Source: Agrococcus baldri
GTDB lineage: Bacteria > Actinomycetota > Actinomycetes > Actinomycetales > Microbacteriaceae
DNA: 64,000 nucleotides
Reading direction: 5' to 3'
Assembly (NCBI GenBank): GCA_007988785.1
Contig: BJUU01000002.1
Span: 62,001-126,000 of the forward strand
The notes beneath the pieces were generated by a model that saw nothing but the letters and a program-made list of their open reading frames with translations, was not told where the DNA came from and ran no database searches. This document shows positions 8,603 through 16,134 of the stretch, piece after piece. A program made the position numbers and the translations under genes. Within the stretch, counting starts at the first letter, position 1; each line of letters opens with the position of its first letter.

Positions 8603-8992
8603 ATGAGCGCAGCAGAGGCGGGCGAGGGCAGCTGGACGGTGGAGCGGCACCTGGAGGGCAAGCCCGAGCAGAGCGTGGCGATGTTCCATCGCTTCGTCGA
8701 GCTCGTCGCCGCGTGCGGGCCGTACGAGGTCTCGCCGAGCAAGTCATCGGTGACGTTCAAGGGCGCGCGGCGCGGGTTCGCGGGCGCGCGACCGACCGCA
8801 TCCGGCCTGAAGGTCTACCTCGATCTGCAGCGCGCGCTCGAGAGCCCGCGCGTGCGCAGCGTCAGCCCGTACACGGCGCGGCTGTTCGTGCACCACCTGA
8901 CGCTCACGTCGCTCGACGAGCTGGACGACGAGCTCGCCGGGTGGATCGCGGAGGCGTACGCGGTGGGTGGCGGGGCGCACCTGGAGCGCTGA
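8603..8992 (+). CDS. DUF5655 domain protein
   Basis: A 129-residue soluble protein. The sequence WTVERHLEGKPEQSVAMFHRFVELV, then SPSKSSVTFKGARRGFAGARPT and a C-terminal FVHHLTLTSLDELDDELAGWI matches the DUF5655 family, in which the domain is found alone or next to DUF4287. Function is unknown. CAGGAT ends 6 nt before the ATG, so the transcript may be leaderless. The gene converges on oleD, with a palindromic repeat copy between them. Confidence 0.75.
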   Translation: MSAAEAGEGSWTVERHLEGKPEQSVAMFHRFVELVAACGPYEVSPSKSSVTFKGARRGFAGARPTASGLKVYLDLQRALESPRVRSVSPYTARLFVHHLTLTSLDELDDELAGWIAEAYAVGGGAHLER

Positions 8993-9017
8993 GGCGGGGC
9001 TGCGGGCGCTGGCTTCG

Positions 9018-9059
9018 GTTTCGTGACGCCGCGCTGCGCGCGGCTCCTCAACCTACGGG
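9018..9059 (+). repeat. Dispersed palindromic repeat, copy 1
   Basis: The element runs from GGTTTCGTGACGCC through the hairpin CCGCGC-TGC-GCGCGG (9029-9043) to TCCTCAACCTACGGG. It aligns with both arms of the larger element inside oleBC (11791-11938). A partial second copy of its end (GCGCGCGGCTCCGGGGCCTACGGGG) follows at about 9066-9090. It lies between convergent genes and may act as the terminator for oleD and the DUF5655 gene. Confidence 0.6.
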
Positions 9060-9082
9060 GGCGATGCGCGCGGCTCCGGGGC

Positions 9083-10069
9083 CTACGGGGTGGCGTAGTG
9101 GGCGGCGAGGCGGCGCAGGCCCTCGTCGATCGAGACCGTTGGCGCCCAGTCGAGGTCGCGGCGGGTGGCGCGCTGGTCGAACCAGTGGGCGGTCGAGAGC
9201 TGCTCGGCCAGGAAGCGCGTCATCGGCGGCTCGTCGCCGCCCGCGCGGGCCGCGACACCGGGGATCGCCCAGACGCGCTCGACGAGGGAGCCGGCGGCGC
9301 GGCCGAGGGCTGCGGGCAGGCTCAGGTGGGGCGGGCGCACGCCGGCGGCGAGGCAGATGCCCGCGAGCAGGTCGCCGACCGGCCGCGGCTCGCCGTTGGT
9401 GATGACGTAGGCGCTGCCGTGCGCTTGCTCGGCGCGACGCAGGGCGGCGACGATGCCGCTCGCCGCGTTGTCGACGTAGGTGGTGTCGATCAGCGCCGTG
9501 CCGCCGTTCAGCAGCGGCACCCGGCCGCGGCGGGCGCGCTCGACGACCCGCTCGATCAGCTGCGTGTCCCCCGGGCCCCAGACGATGTGCGGGCGCACGG
9601 CCACGACGTGCATCCCGGCTCCGTCGCGGTCGAGGGCGAGCAGCTCGGACTCGGCCTTCGTGCGGGCGTAGTCGCCGCGCGCGTGCTCGGGTGAGGCGGG
9701 CGCAGCGCCGACGCCGGCGAGGGATGCGCCCAGGTGCGCGACCGAGGGCGACGAGACCTGCACGAAGCGCGTCACGCCCGCCAGCGCGGCGGCGTCGAGC
9801 AGCGTGCGGGTGCCCTCGACGTTCACGCGGCGGAAGTCATCAGGGTCGCCGGCGAGCGAGACCTTCGCGGCGAGGTGCACGACGCCCTCGACGCCGTCCA
9901 CGGCGCGCTCGACGGCGGATGCGTCGGTGACGGAGCCGAGCACATCCGTCATCCCGGGCACGCCCGAGGGGCGCCGCTGCAGGGTGCGCACCTCGTGGCC
10001 CGCGGCGACGAGCTCGGCGGCGACCGCGCGGCCGAGGAAGCCGGAGGCTCCGGTGGCGAGGACGATCAC
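9083..10069 (-). CDS. oleD: OleD, 2-alkyl-3-oxoalkanoate reductase
   Basis: A 328-residue short-chain dehydrogenase of the extended (epimerase-like) type. The N-terminal TGASGFLG binds NAD(P)H, and the catalytic YxxxK is Y134-K138 in DYARTKAES. Further family motifs are NVEGTRTLLDAA, RPHIVWGPGDTQLIERVVERA and IDTTYVDNAASG. OleD reduces the OleA condensation product to a 2-alkyl-3-hydroxy acid, using NADPH, in the cytoplasmic Ole assembly. The GTG start at 10069 overlaps the oleBC stop by 4 nt, so translation is probably coupled. Assignment rests on the sequence class plus the adjacent oleA and oleBC. Confidence 0.9.
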   Translation of the reverse strand: MIVLATGASGFLGRAVAAELVAAGHEVRTLQRRPSGVPGMTDVLGSVTDASAVERAVDGVEGVVHLAAKVSLAGDPDDFRRVNVEGTRTLLDAAALAGVTRFVQVSSPSVAHLGASLAGVGAAPASPEHARGDYARTKAESELLALDRDGAGMHVVAVRPHIVWGPGDTQLIERVVERARRGRVPLLNGGTALIDTTYVDNAASGIVAALRRAEQAHGSAYVITNGEPRPVGDLLAGICLAAGVRPPHLSLPAALGRAAGSLVERVWAIPGVAARAGGDEPPMTRFLAEQLSTAHWFDQRATRRDLDWAPTVSIDEGLRRLAAHYATP

Positions 10070-12903
10070 GGCTTGCCCGGCTTCTCGCCCGCGAGGGTGC
10101 GCTCTGCCCAGTCGGACAGGCGCGAGCGGTCGATCTTGGAGTTGTGGCGCACGTCGGTGGGCAGCTGCGGCACGACCAGCACGGCCGCGAGCGGCAGCTC
10201 GGTGGTGGCACGCACGGCCGCGGTCAGCGCCGGATCGGCGAGGCCGGGGCGACGCGCGGCAGGGATGGCCTCGACGACCGCGACCGCCTGCCGCAGGCCG
10301 TGCGGGCCGACGCCGACGACGGCGGCGCGACGCACCGCATCCGCCGACTCGACCTGCTGCTCGGGGCCGACCGGGGCGAGCGGGCCACTGGCTGCGACGA
10401 TGACGTGCTGGATGCGGCCCTCGATCCAGAGGCGGCCGGCGCGATCGAGGTGGCCGATGTCGCCGGTGCGGTGCCAGCGCGCGGTGGAGCTGAGAGCAGA
10501 GGCCCTTTCGGGCCTCTGCCGCGACCCCAGCGCCGGGGTCCGTCCCGGACCCCGGCCCCTCGGCGTGCCGCGGGTGGCGGCGACGTCGGTGAGGTGCAGG
10601 CGGTCGTAGTGGCTCTTCAGGTGCGGGGCCGAGATGACGATCTCGCCCAGCACGCCGGGCTCGTCGCTCGGGGCGCCGGTGGCGCGCCCGTCGGCGTCGA
10701 GGGCGCTGACCAGCACCCGGTTCTGCCCGATCGGGGTGCCGACGCAGACGCCCGTGTCGGGCGCGGCGGCCGCGGCGGTGACGCCCTCGAGCGTGATGTC
10801 GGCGACCAGCAGGCACTCGGTCATGCCGTAGGGCGTGTGGGGCGTGGCGTTCGGCATGAGGCGCGCGACGGCCCGCAGCATCGGCGCGCCGATCGGCGCT
10901 CCGGTGGAGAGGAAGGTGTGCACGCGGGCGAGGGCGGCGCGGTCGTCGTGCGTCAGCGCATCCGCCGTGTCGACCACGTTGAGGATGGCCGCGGGCGAGA
11001 GGAAGACGATGCCGGCGCCGGATGCGGTGACCGCGGCCGCGACCGCGGTGGCGGTGAGGGTGCGGGGCGCGGAGACATCCATGTCGGGCGTCGCCGAGAG
11101 GGTGCCGAGCGCGGGGCCGAGCAGCGCGAAGGGCGCGAAGCCGGTGACGAGGCCGGTGTCGGGCGCGATGCCGAGGTGCTCGCCGAGCACGTCGCGCAGC
11201 GCCGCGAGCTGGCCGTGCGTGTAGACGACGCCCTTCGCGGGGCCCGTGGAGCCGGAGGTGAACAGGATGGCGGCGTCGTCGCCGGGGCCGGGCTCGGGCG
11301 GCAGCTCGGCGCCCGCGCCGAGGTCGGCGACGTCGCGGATGCTGCAGGAGACGCCCAGGGCGAGCTCGGCCGCGCGCGGGAGGCGCTCTGCCGAGATGCG
11401 GATGCCCGGCCAGCCGAGCGCGCGCGCGGCGGCGAGGCCGGGGCGACCGCCGATGACGACGTCGGGCCAGGATCCGCGCACGGCGCGGGTGAGGCCCTTG
11501 ACGCCGAGGCCCGCGTCGGCGACCACCACGACGGCGCCGATGCGCAGGCACGCGTAGAGCACGGCGGTGAGGGTGGGGCCGGGCGGCACGAGCAGCGAGA
11601 CGCGGTCGCCGCGACGCACGCCCATGCGGGTGAGGCCGGCGGCGATGTCGCGCACGCGGGCGTCGAGCTGGCGCCAGCTGACGCGGCGCGGGGCGCGGCC
11701 GCGAGTGGCCATGTCGATGACGGCGGTGGCGTCGTCGGCGGCGCGGGCCTCGAGGGCGCGCCAGAGTGGGGTGAAGGGCTCGCGGGCTTGGTCTCGTGAC
11801 GCGTGCGCCTGCGGCGCGCGTTCCTCGACCTGCGGACGGGCGGCCTGCGGACGGGCGGCCTGCGGACGGGCGACCTGCGGGGTGCGCGCCGCCGCAGGTC
11901 GAGGAGCGCCGTCGCGCAGCGACGACGCGTCACGAGACCGAGCCAGCCAGTCGAGGAGGGCCGGCGCGTAGGGGCGATCCTCGGCGATCAGGTGGCCGGC
12001 GCCCTCGAAGCGGTGCACGTCGGCGTGCGGCAGGCGGTCGATGAGGTCGTCGAGGTAGCGGTCGCCGAAGACGGGGTCGTTCGGCCCCCACAGCATGAGC
12101 GCCGGCACCGTCAGCCCGGCGACGCCGGCGGCGATGCGCTCGAGCTCTGCGAAGCTCTCGTGCGATGAGTCGACGGGGATGTCGGCGACGAACCCGCCGA
12201 TGCCCGCGCGTCGGTCGGCGGCGCGGTAGGGCGCGCGGAACGCCGCTTTCACCTCGGGCGCGAGCGGCGGCGAGGCGAGCGCGAGCGTGGTGTCGAGGAA
12301 GGCGGGTGTCGCGACGGTCGACGCGGCGAGCACGCCGCGAGCCCCCGCGAGCCGCAGCGGCGCCGGGATGGGCGTGCCTGCCGGGTGGTGCACGGCGGTG
12401 TTCAGCAGCGCGACCGCGGCGAGCCGCTCGGGGTGGTCGATCGCCCAGCCGAGCGAGATGACGCCGCCCCAGTCGTGCCCGAGGGTGACGACCGGGCCCT
12501 CGAGCGCCAGCGCATCCGTGAGCGCCGAGAGGTCGGCGACCCGCTGCGGCAGGGGGCGGTGCCGGCCGGTGCGCTCCGAGCAGCCCATCTCGAGCTGGTC
12601 GACGGCGACCACCCGCCAGGCCTGCTCCCCGGCCTCGGCGGCGCGCAGCGACTCGGCGGCGAGGCGCCGCCAGAGGTAGCTCCAGGTGGGGTTGCCGTGG
12701 ACGGCCAGGATCGTGCCCGTGACCGGCGCGCCCAGGCGCGCCAGCGCATCCGCCGTGTCGACGCAGTGCCACTGCCGCGTCAGGCCGGCGTCGAGCTCGG
12801 CGCCCGGCACGTCGACGATGCGGCTCCAGGAGGGGTCGAGCCCGGGCAGGTTGCGAGGGGGCAGCGCTGCCGCGGCCGTGTCGGCCCGCACGCCGGCAGT
12901 CAC
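10066..12903 (-). CDS. oleBC: OleBC fusion: beta-lactone decarboxylase plus beta-lactone synthetase
   Basis: A 945-residue fusion. Residues 1-320 are an alpha/beta hydrolase like haloalkane dehalogenases (N71 in HGNPTW, nucleophile D144 in LGHDWGG, D276, H304 in GAGHLIAED), matching OleB, which releases CO2 from the beta-lactone to give the cis-olefin. Residues 376-945 are an AMP-binding enzyme (LFTSGSTGPAKG near 547, YGMTE near 690, TGDIGHLD near 815, Lys in NSKIDRS near 921), matching OleC, which closes the beta-lactone using ATP. OleBC fusions are known in actinobacteria such as Micrococcus. The linker (324-375) has 5-residue repeats (RPQAA) encoded by an inverted-repeat element, and residues about 776-805 are an in-frame palindromic insertion. 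The GTG start overlaps the oleA stop by 4 nt. Confidence 0.93.
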   Translation of the reverse strand: MTAGVRADTAAAALPPRNLPGLDPSWSRIVDVPGAELDAGLTRQWHCVDTADALARLGAPVTGTILAVHGNPTWSYLWRRLAAESLRAAEAGEQAWRVVAVDQLEMGCSERTGRHRPLPQRVADLSALTDALALEGPVVTLGHDWGGVISLGWAIDHPERLAAVALLNTAVHHPAGTPIPAPLRLAGARGVLAASTVATPAFLDTTLALASPPLAPEVKAAFRAPYRAADRRAGIGGFVADIPVDSSHESFAELERIAAGVAGLTVPALMLWGPNDPVFGDRYLDDLIDRLPHADVHRFEGAGHLIAEDRPYAPALLDWLARSRDASSLRDGAPRPAAARTPQVARPQAARPQAARPQVEERAPQAHASRDQAREPFTPLWRALEARAADDATAVIDMATRGRAPRRVSWRQLDARVRDIAAGLTRMGVRRGDRVSLLVPPGPTLTAVLYACLRIGAVVVVADAGLGVKGLTRAVRGSWPDVVIGGRPGLAAARALGWPGIRISAERLPRAAELALGVSCSIRDVADLGAGAELPPEPGPGDDAAILFTSGSTGPAKGVVYTHGQLAALRDVLGEHLGIAPDTGLVTGFAPFALLGPALGTLSATPDMDVSAPRTLTATAVAAAVTASGAGIVFLSPAAILNVVDTADALTHDDRAALARVHTFLSTGAPIGAPMLRAVARLMPNATPHTPYGMTECLLVADITLEGVTAAAAAPDTGVCVGTPIGQNRVLVSALDADGRATGAPSDEPGVLGEIVISAPHLKSHYDRLHLTDVAATRGTPRGRGPGRTPALGSRQRPERASALSSTARWHRTGDIGHLDRAGRLWIEGRIQHVIVAASGPLAPVGPEQQVESADAVRRAAVVGVGPHGLRQAVAVVEAIPAARRPGLADPALTAAVRATTELPLAAVLVVPQLPTDVRHNSKIDRSRLSDWAERTLAGEKPGKP
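10496..10555. repeat. Palindromic insertion within the OleC domain
   Basis: Two stacked hairpins lie inside the coding sequence. GCAGAGGCCC (10496-10505) pairs exactly with 10510-10519 around a TTTC loop, and CCGGGGTCCG (10533-10542) pairs exactly with 10546-10555 around TCC. They encode about 30 low-complexity residues (rich in G, P, R, S) between LHLTDVAA and RWHRTGDIG, where OleC proteins normally run straight through. Confidence 0.7.
11791..11938. repeat. Large inverted-repeat element with internal 15-bp tandem repeats at the OleB-OleC junction
   Basis: GTCTCGTGACGCGT (11791-11804) is the exact reverse complement of 11925-11938, and TCCTCGACCTGCGG (11822-11835) of 11892-11905. Between them are 3.4 copies of the 15-mer CTGCGGACGGGCGGC (11830-11880). 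The whole element is translated in frame as the interdomain linker of OleBC. Confidence 0.8.
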
Positions 12904-13922
12904 CAGGCGAGCTCCATCATGGCCGTGTTGAGGCCCGAGCCGACGCCCATCAGCAGCACCCGGTCGCCGCGGCTGAGCGAGGCCTGCTCCTCGGCGAGGG
13001 TGATGGGGATGGATGCGGGGCCGACGTTGCCCAGGCGCGGGTAGGTGGTGGGCACGCGGGTGGCGTCGAGGCCCGCGGCCTTCACGATGGCGTCGGTGTG
13101 CACCGAGGAGACCTGGTGCGTGATGTAGCGATCCATCTTCGCCCAGTTCCAGTCGGGCGCCGCCTCCTTCCAGGCGGAGACGACGAGGTCGAGGCCGCCC
13201 TTCAGCAGCTCCTTCGCGTTCGTGTACATGCCGTCGGCGCTGCCGACGCAGAGGTCGTGGAACTGCGTGGCGGCGCGCGTGACGCCGCCCAGGATGCGGT
13301 GCCCCTCCGGGTGCTCGTCGCTGCGGCCGAGCACGGCGGCGGCCGAGCCGGAACCGAGCGTGAGGGTGGCGAACTCGCTGAGGAAGTCGCTGCGGTCGAC
13401 ATCCTCGCCCAGCAGCCGGTCGATGGTGTTGACCTGGATGTCGTCGGCGTCCTCGCCGTTGACGACGATCGCGTAGCGGATCTGGCCCGACTCGATCATG
13501 CCGGCGGCGAGGCTCATGCCGTTGACGAAGCCGAGGCAGGCGTTGGCGACGTCGAAGTTGACGGCGCTCGTCGGCAGGCCCAGCTCGTGGTGCAGGCGCA
13601 CGGCGACGCTCGGCTCGAGGTGCTTGCGGGTGACGGAAGTGTTGATGAGCAGCCCCACGTCGCCGGGCTGCACGCCGGCCTCGCTGAGCGCCTGCTCGCC
13701 CGCCTGCACGGTGGCGGCGTCGGCCGATTCGCCCTCTGCCCAGTTGCGGCGCGCGTCGACGCCGGCGACCCGGCGCAGCAGCCCGCCCTTGAGCCCCAGG
13801 CGCGAGAGCGCGCCGCTCAGGCGGCCTTCGATGTCGTCGGATGTGGTGATCCGACTCGGGAGGGCACTCGCGACCGACAGGAGTGAGACGTTGGTGAATC
13901 GGGTGGTCGCGTTGCCGGTCAT
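12900..13922 (-). CDS. oleA: OleA, acyl-CoA condensing thiolase-fold enzyme
   Basis: A 340-residue thiolase-superfamily (KAS III-like) protein. The catalytic triad is visible: C129 in NFDVANACLGFVNG, H269 in ITHQVSSVH and N299 in PRLGNVGPASIP; E103 in HLEPSVA fits the conserved OleA glutamate that helps the non-decarboxylative Claisen condensation. OleA joins two fatty acyl-CoAs into a 2-alkyl-3-oxoacid, the first step of long-chain olefin synthesis. Length matches characterised OleA (about 338 residues). The ATG at 13922 follows GGAG and gives the family N-terminus (FTNVSLLSVASALPS). It is first in a 4-nt-overlapping operon with oleBC and oleD. Confidence 0.93.
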   Translation of the reverse strand: MTGNATTRFTNVSLLSVASALPSRITTSDDIEGRLSGALSRLGLKGGLLRRVAGVDARRNWAEGESADAATVQAGEQALSEAGVQPGDVGLLINTSVTRKHLEPSVAVRLHHELGLPTSAVNFDVANACLGFVNGMSLAAGMIESGQIRYAIVVNGEDADDIQVNTIDRLLGEDVDRSDFLSEFATLTLGSGSAAAVLGRSDEHPEGHRILGGVTRAATQFHDLCVGSADGMYTNAKELLKGGLDLVVSAWKEAAPDWNWAKMDRYITHQVSSVHTDAIVKAAGLDATRVPTTYPRLGNVGPASIPITLAEEQASLSRGDRVLLMGVGSGLNTAMMELAW

Positions 13923-14127
13923 AGAAACTCCGTCGAGAGCCGGGTAGATCGGAATGGCCCAGCGACCAGGGTACCGAGCGAGACCGGCGCGCGCCTGCAT
14001 GAGGCTGTGCGGGGGCAGTGGATCGGGCGGCGAGTCTCCACAGGACCGGATCGAACCGGCACGAGCGGTCGCGCCACCGCGGCACCCTGCCGGACGTGCT
14101 CGTGTCACAACTCAGACGCTCGGTGTT

Positions 14128-14151
14128 GTCAATTGTCGCTAGACGATTGAC
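14128..14151. promoter_or_regulatory. Probable HicAB autoregulatory operator
   Basis: GTCAATTGTC (14128-14137) and GACGATTGAC (14142-14151) form an inverted repeat with 9 of 10 matches and a 4-bp centre. It overlaps a possible promoter, TTGTCG (14133-14138), 16 bp, TATGAT (14155-14160), directly upstream of hicA. Confidence 0.55.
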
Positions 14152-14172
14152 GTCTATGATCGATCGACTAGC

Positions 14173-14373
14173 ATGATGGTCAGTTCGCAACCGTCTCGCA
14201 AGGTCAAGAAGATGCTCAGAGCAGCCGGATGGATTCCCACGACGGCGCAGGGCAGTCACACGAAATGGCGTGCACCGTCGGGTCGTTCGGTGACGGTGCC
14301 CGACGGCCACCGCAGCATCAGTCCGGGTGTCTATCGCCAGATCCTGCGCGCGATCGAGGAGGAGTCGAGATGA
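14173..14373 (+). CDS. hicA: HicA-family mRNA interferase toxin
   Basis: A 66-residue basic protein with the HicA double-stranded-RNA-binding fold signature: KKMLRAAGW, then GSHTKWRAP with catalytic H29, VTVPDGHRSISPGVYRQIL. HicA toxins cleave mRNA and tmRNA without needing ribosomes. The toxin gene precedes the antitoxin and overlaps it by 4 nt (ATGA), the classic hicAB order. Two adjacent ATGs (14173 and 14176) are possible starts. The AT-richer upstream region holds a palindromic operator, so autoregulation by the antitoxin is likely. Confidence 0.85.
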   Translation: MMVSSQPSRKVKKMLRAAGWIPTTAQGSHTKWRAPSGRSVTVPDGHRSISPGVYRQILRAIEEESR

Positions 14374-14756
14374 CGTCGTACAGCGTCGAGGTGCGCCGTG
14401 AAGGCACGTGGTGGATGGTGGCGATCCCGGCGCTGGGCGGGCTGACGCAGGCCCGGAAGCTCGCAGAGGCGTCGACCATGGCCCGCGAGTACATCTCGCT
14501 CACGACCGGGATGGAGATCGACGACATCCATGTCGAGGTCACTCGCATCCGTGTCGAAGACATCGACGTCACGGAGAGCCTCGCAGGCATCCGAGACGCA
14601 CGAGCGCGCGCCGCCGAGCTTGATCGCGAAGCGAGCGAGCGAGCGACAGCACTGGCCAGGCAGCTCTCACACGCGGCACTGCCGATGCGCGAGATCGGCG
14701 GCGCAATGGGCATCTCGTTCCAGCGGGTGGCGCAGCTGATCAGTCCGCGCTCGTAG
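14370..14756 (+). CDS. hicB: HicB-family antitoxin with C-terminal helix-turn-helix
   Basis: A 128-residue protein. The N-terminal partial RNase H-like HicB domain is visible (YSVEVRREGTWWMVAIPALGGLTQARKLAEASTMAREYISL). The linker is Ala/Arg-rich, and the C-terminus (LPMREIGGAMGISFQRVAQLI) is a helix-turn-helix expected to bind the upstream palindrome. HicB masks the HicA active site and represses the operon. The ATG at 14370 overlaps the hicA stop. Unlike many HicB proteins, its N-terminus lacks the YPA/EEGGY pattern, so it is a divergent member. Confidence 0.8.
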   Translation: MTSYSVEVRREGTWWMVAIPALGGLTQARKLAEASTMAREYISLTTGMEIDDIHVEVTRIRVEDIDVTESLAGIRDARARAAELDREASERATALARQLSHAALPMREIGGAMGISFQRVAQLISPRS

Positions 14757-14821
14757 GCAACGCTCGAGCACCGCGACGGCTTCGCGGCGCGCATCCGCCG
14801 CGTCACAGCCGTGACACCTGC

Positions 14822-15370
14822 TCAGCTCGCGAGCACCTCGTCGATCGTCGTGATCGTCGCGAAGCGGCCGGAGAGCGCTGCAGCCGTGCGGGCGATGACC
14901 TCGGCGGCCGAGAGCTCGCCGGAGCCGTCGTGCAGGGAGAGCGGATGCGTCGCGGTCGCGTCCAGCACCACCTCCACCTCGTAGCCGAGGTCGCTCGCGA
15001 GCCGCGCTGTCGTCTCGACGCACTGCTCGGTGCGGATGCCCGCGAGCCGCAGCCGACCGATGCCGCGCAACGTCAGCTCCTGCTGCAGGTTGGTGGTGGT
15101 GAAGGCGTTGTGGGCGCGCTTGACCAGCACCGGCTCACCCGGCTGCGGCTCGAGCCCCTCCTGCAGCCGCACGTGCCCGTTGGCGGGGTCGAAGACGCCG
15201 CCCGAGCCGGGCTCGGCGTGCAGCACCCAGAGCACCGGGTCGCCCACCGCCCGAGCGTGCTCGACGAGCCGGGCGACGTCGGCCGCGATCTGCGGGTTGG
15301 AGACGGACGCCCAGAGCGGATGCCGGCGGAAGGATTCCTGCACGTCGATGACGAGGAGCGCGGTGGTCAT
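14822..15370 (-). CDS. Isochorismatase-family cysteine hydrolase
   Basis: A 182-residue cysteine hydrolase with the triad D9 (LLVIDVQESF), K84 (VLVKRAHNAF) and C117 (IRTEQCVETTARLASDLGY). This family includes nicotinamidases, ureidoacrylate and biuret hydrolases and isochorismatases; the substrate cannot be chosen from sequence. The ATG at 15370 puts the catalytic Asp at the usual position. It is separate from the next gene, whose stop is 92 nt upstream. Confidence 0.85.
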   Translation of the reverse strand: MTTALLVIDVQESFRRHPLWASVSNPQIAADVARLVEHARAVGDPVLWVLHAEPGSGGVFDPANGHVRLQEGLEPQPGEPVLVKRAHNAFTTTNLQQELTLRGIGRLRLAGIRTEQCVETTARLASDLGYEVEVVLDATATHPLSLHDGSGELSAAEVIARTAAALSGRFATITTIDEVLAS

Positions 15371-15461
15371 GCTTTCAGCGTGCCGTGCACGGCGGCCCGC
15401 GCCCAGTGGCGCCACTGCCAGATCTCGGTCAGATGGCGCCACTCGGCGCGGCCGCGGGCCG

Positions 15462-15908
15462 CTACCCCATCGCCAGGTAACTGCGCGGCGTGTGCCCGAG
15501 CCGGCGCAGCCCCGCGTGCTCGTCACCGAACAGCCGCATCGCCCACGACTCATCCGCCCGCCGCACCCGGCGCGAGAGCTCGACGAGCGCGAGCACCCCG
15601 GGGTAGGTCGGCGGCCGCTGCGCGAACGCGACGGCCCACGCGAGCGCGCTCGTGGCGTCGTCGAGGTCGACCTGCGGCAGCGGCGCAAGCGGCAGCACCG
15701 CATCGCAGAGCACGCACTGCTCGCGGTCGCTGTAGGGGTCGGCGCTGCGGCGGTCGCCGTCGTGCGGGCAGGCGCGCTGGGCGCGGGCGGCGGCCTTGAT
15801 CCAGGAGATGCCCGAGCCTGGCGTGGGCCGCGGGATGCGCTCCGGCCACACCCCGTCGTGGGTGCTGGGCAGGGGCTGGCCCTCGAAGAGGGGAGGCTGG
15901 GTGTGCAT
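15462..15908 (-). CDS. Unknown protein downstream of a SAM-IV-like riboswitch
   Basis: A 148-residue soluble protein (MHTQPPLFEG...) not recognised as a named family. Residues 1-60 contain a Trp-Ile-Lys patch (GSGISWIKAAARAQRACPHDGDRR), and CVLCD gives a CxxC pair near residue 77 that could bind metal together with the earlier Cys. The C-terminal half is helical (ATSALAWAVAFAQRPPTYPGVLALVELSRRVRR). The ATG at 15908 was chosen because the riboswitch aptamer ends about 70 nt upstream. Control by SAM implies a role in methionine, SAM or sulfur metabolism; this is inference from the leader only. Confidence 0.65.
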   Translation of the reverse strand: MHTQPPLFEGQPLPSTHDGVWPERIPRPTPGSGISWIKAAARAQRACPHDGDRRSADPYSDREQCVLCDAVLPLAPLPQVDLDDATSALAWAVAFAQRPPTYPGVLALVELSRRVRRADESWAMRLFGDEHAGLRRLGHTPRSYLAMG

Positions 15909-15980
15909 GCGAGACTCCGTCCGCTCGGCGAGAACGGCGCACCGCTCCCGCTGACTTGCCCGCGCGGATGCGCCGGGCCG

Positions 15981-16062
15981 GCTCTTCCCCTGGGGCACCC
16001 CGCTCAGCGGAGGAGGGTTGCCGTGCAGCCGGCCAGGTACCGAATGGCTGCAGCTCGTGAGC
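15981..16062 (-). promoter_or_regulatory. SAM-IV-like riboswitch aptamer
   Basis: Read on the minus strand, the leader has P1 (GCTC at 16062-16059 pairing GAGC at 15984-15981) and P2 (TGCAGCC pairing GGCTGCA). These are followed by the hallmark core CGGCAACCCTCC, a small CCGC/GCGG hairpin and GGGGTGCCCC. This order matches the actinobacterial SAM-IV (SAM clan) consensus, and a GCGGGCAAG segment follows, as in Streptomyces examples. Identification is by remembered consensus, not a covariance search. Confidence 0.72.
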
Positions 16063-16134
16063 TTGAGACGAGTGTAGACGGATGCGGTGACACGGGCCGC
16101 GGCCATCCCGAGTCGGGCGCGCGGCGGTCGGGCG

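Noticed and set aside
11830-11880. The 15-bp tandem repeats considered as a CRISPR-like array
   Set aside because: The repeats are contiguous with no spacers and are translated within OleBC.
12904-14310. A long in-frame N-terminal extension of OleBC (to 14310)
   Set aside because: It overlaps oleA in another frame and has no homology; the GTG at 12903 in a 4-nt overlap with oleA gives the normal OleB start.
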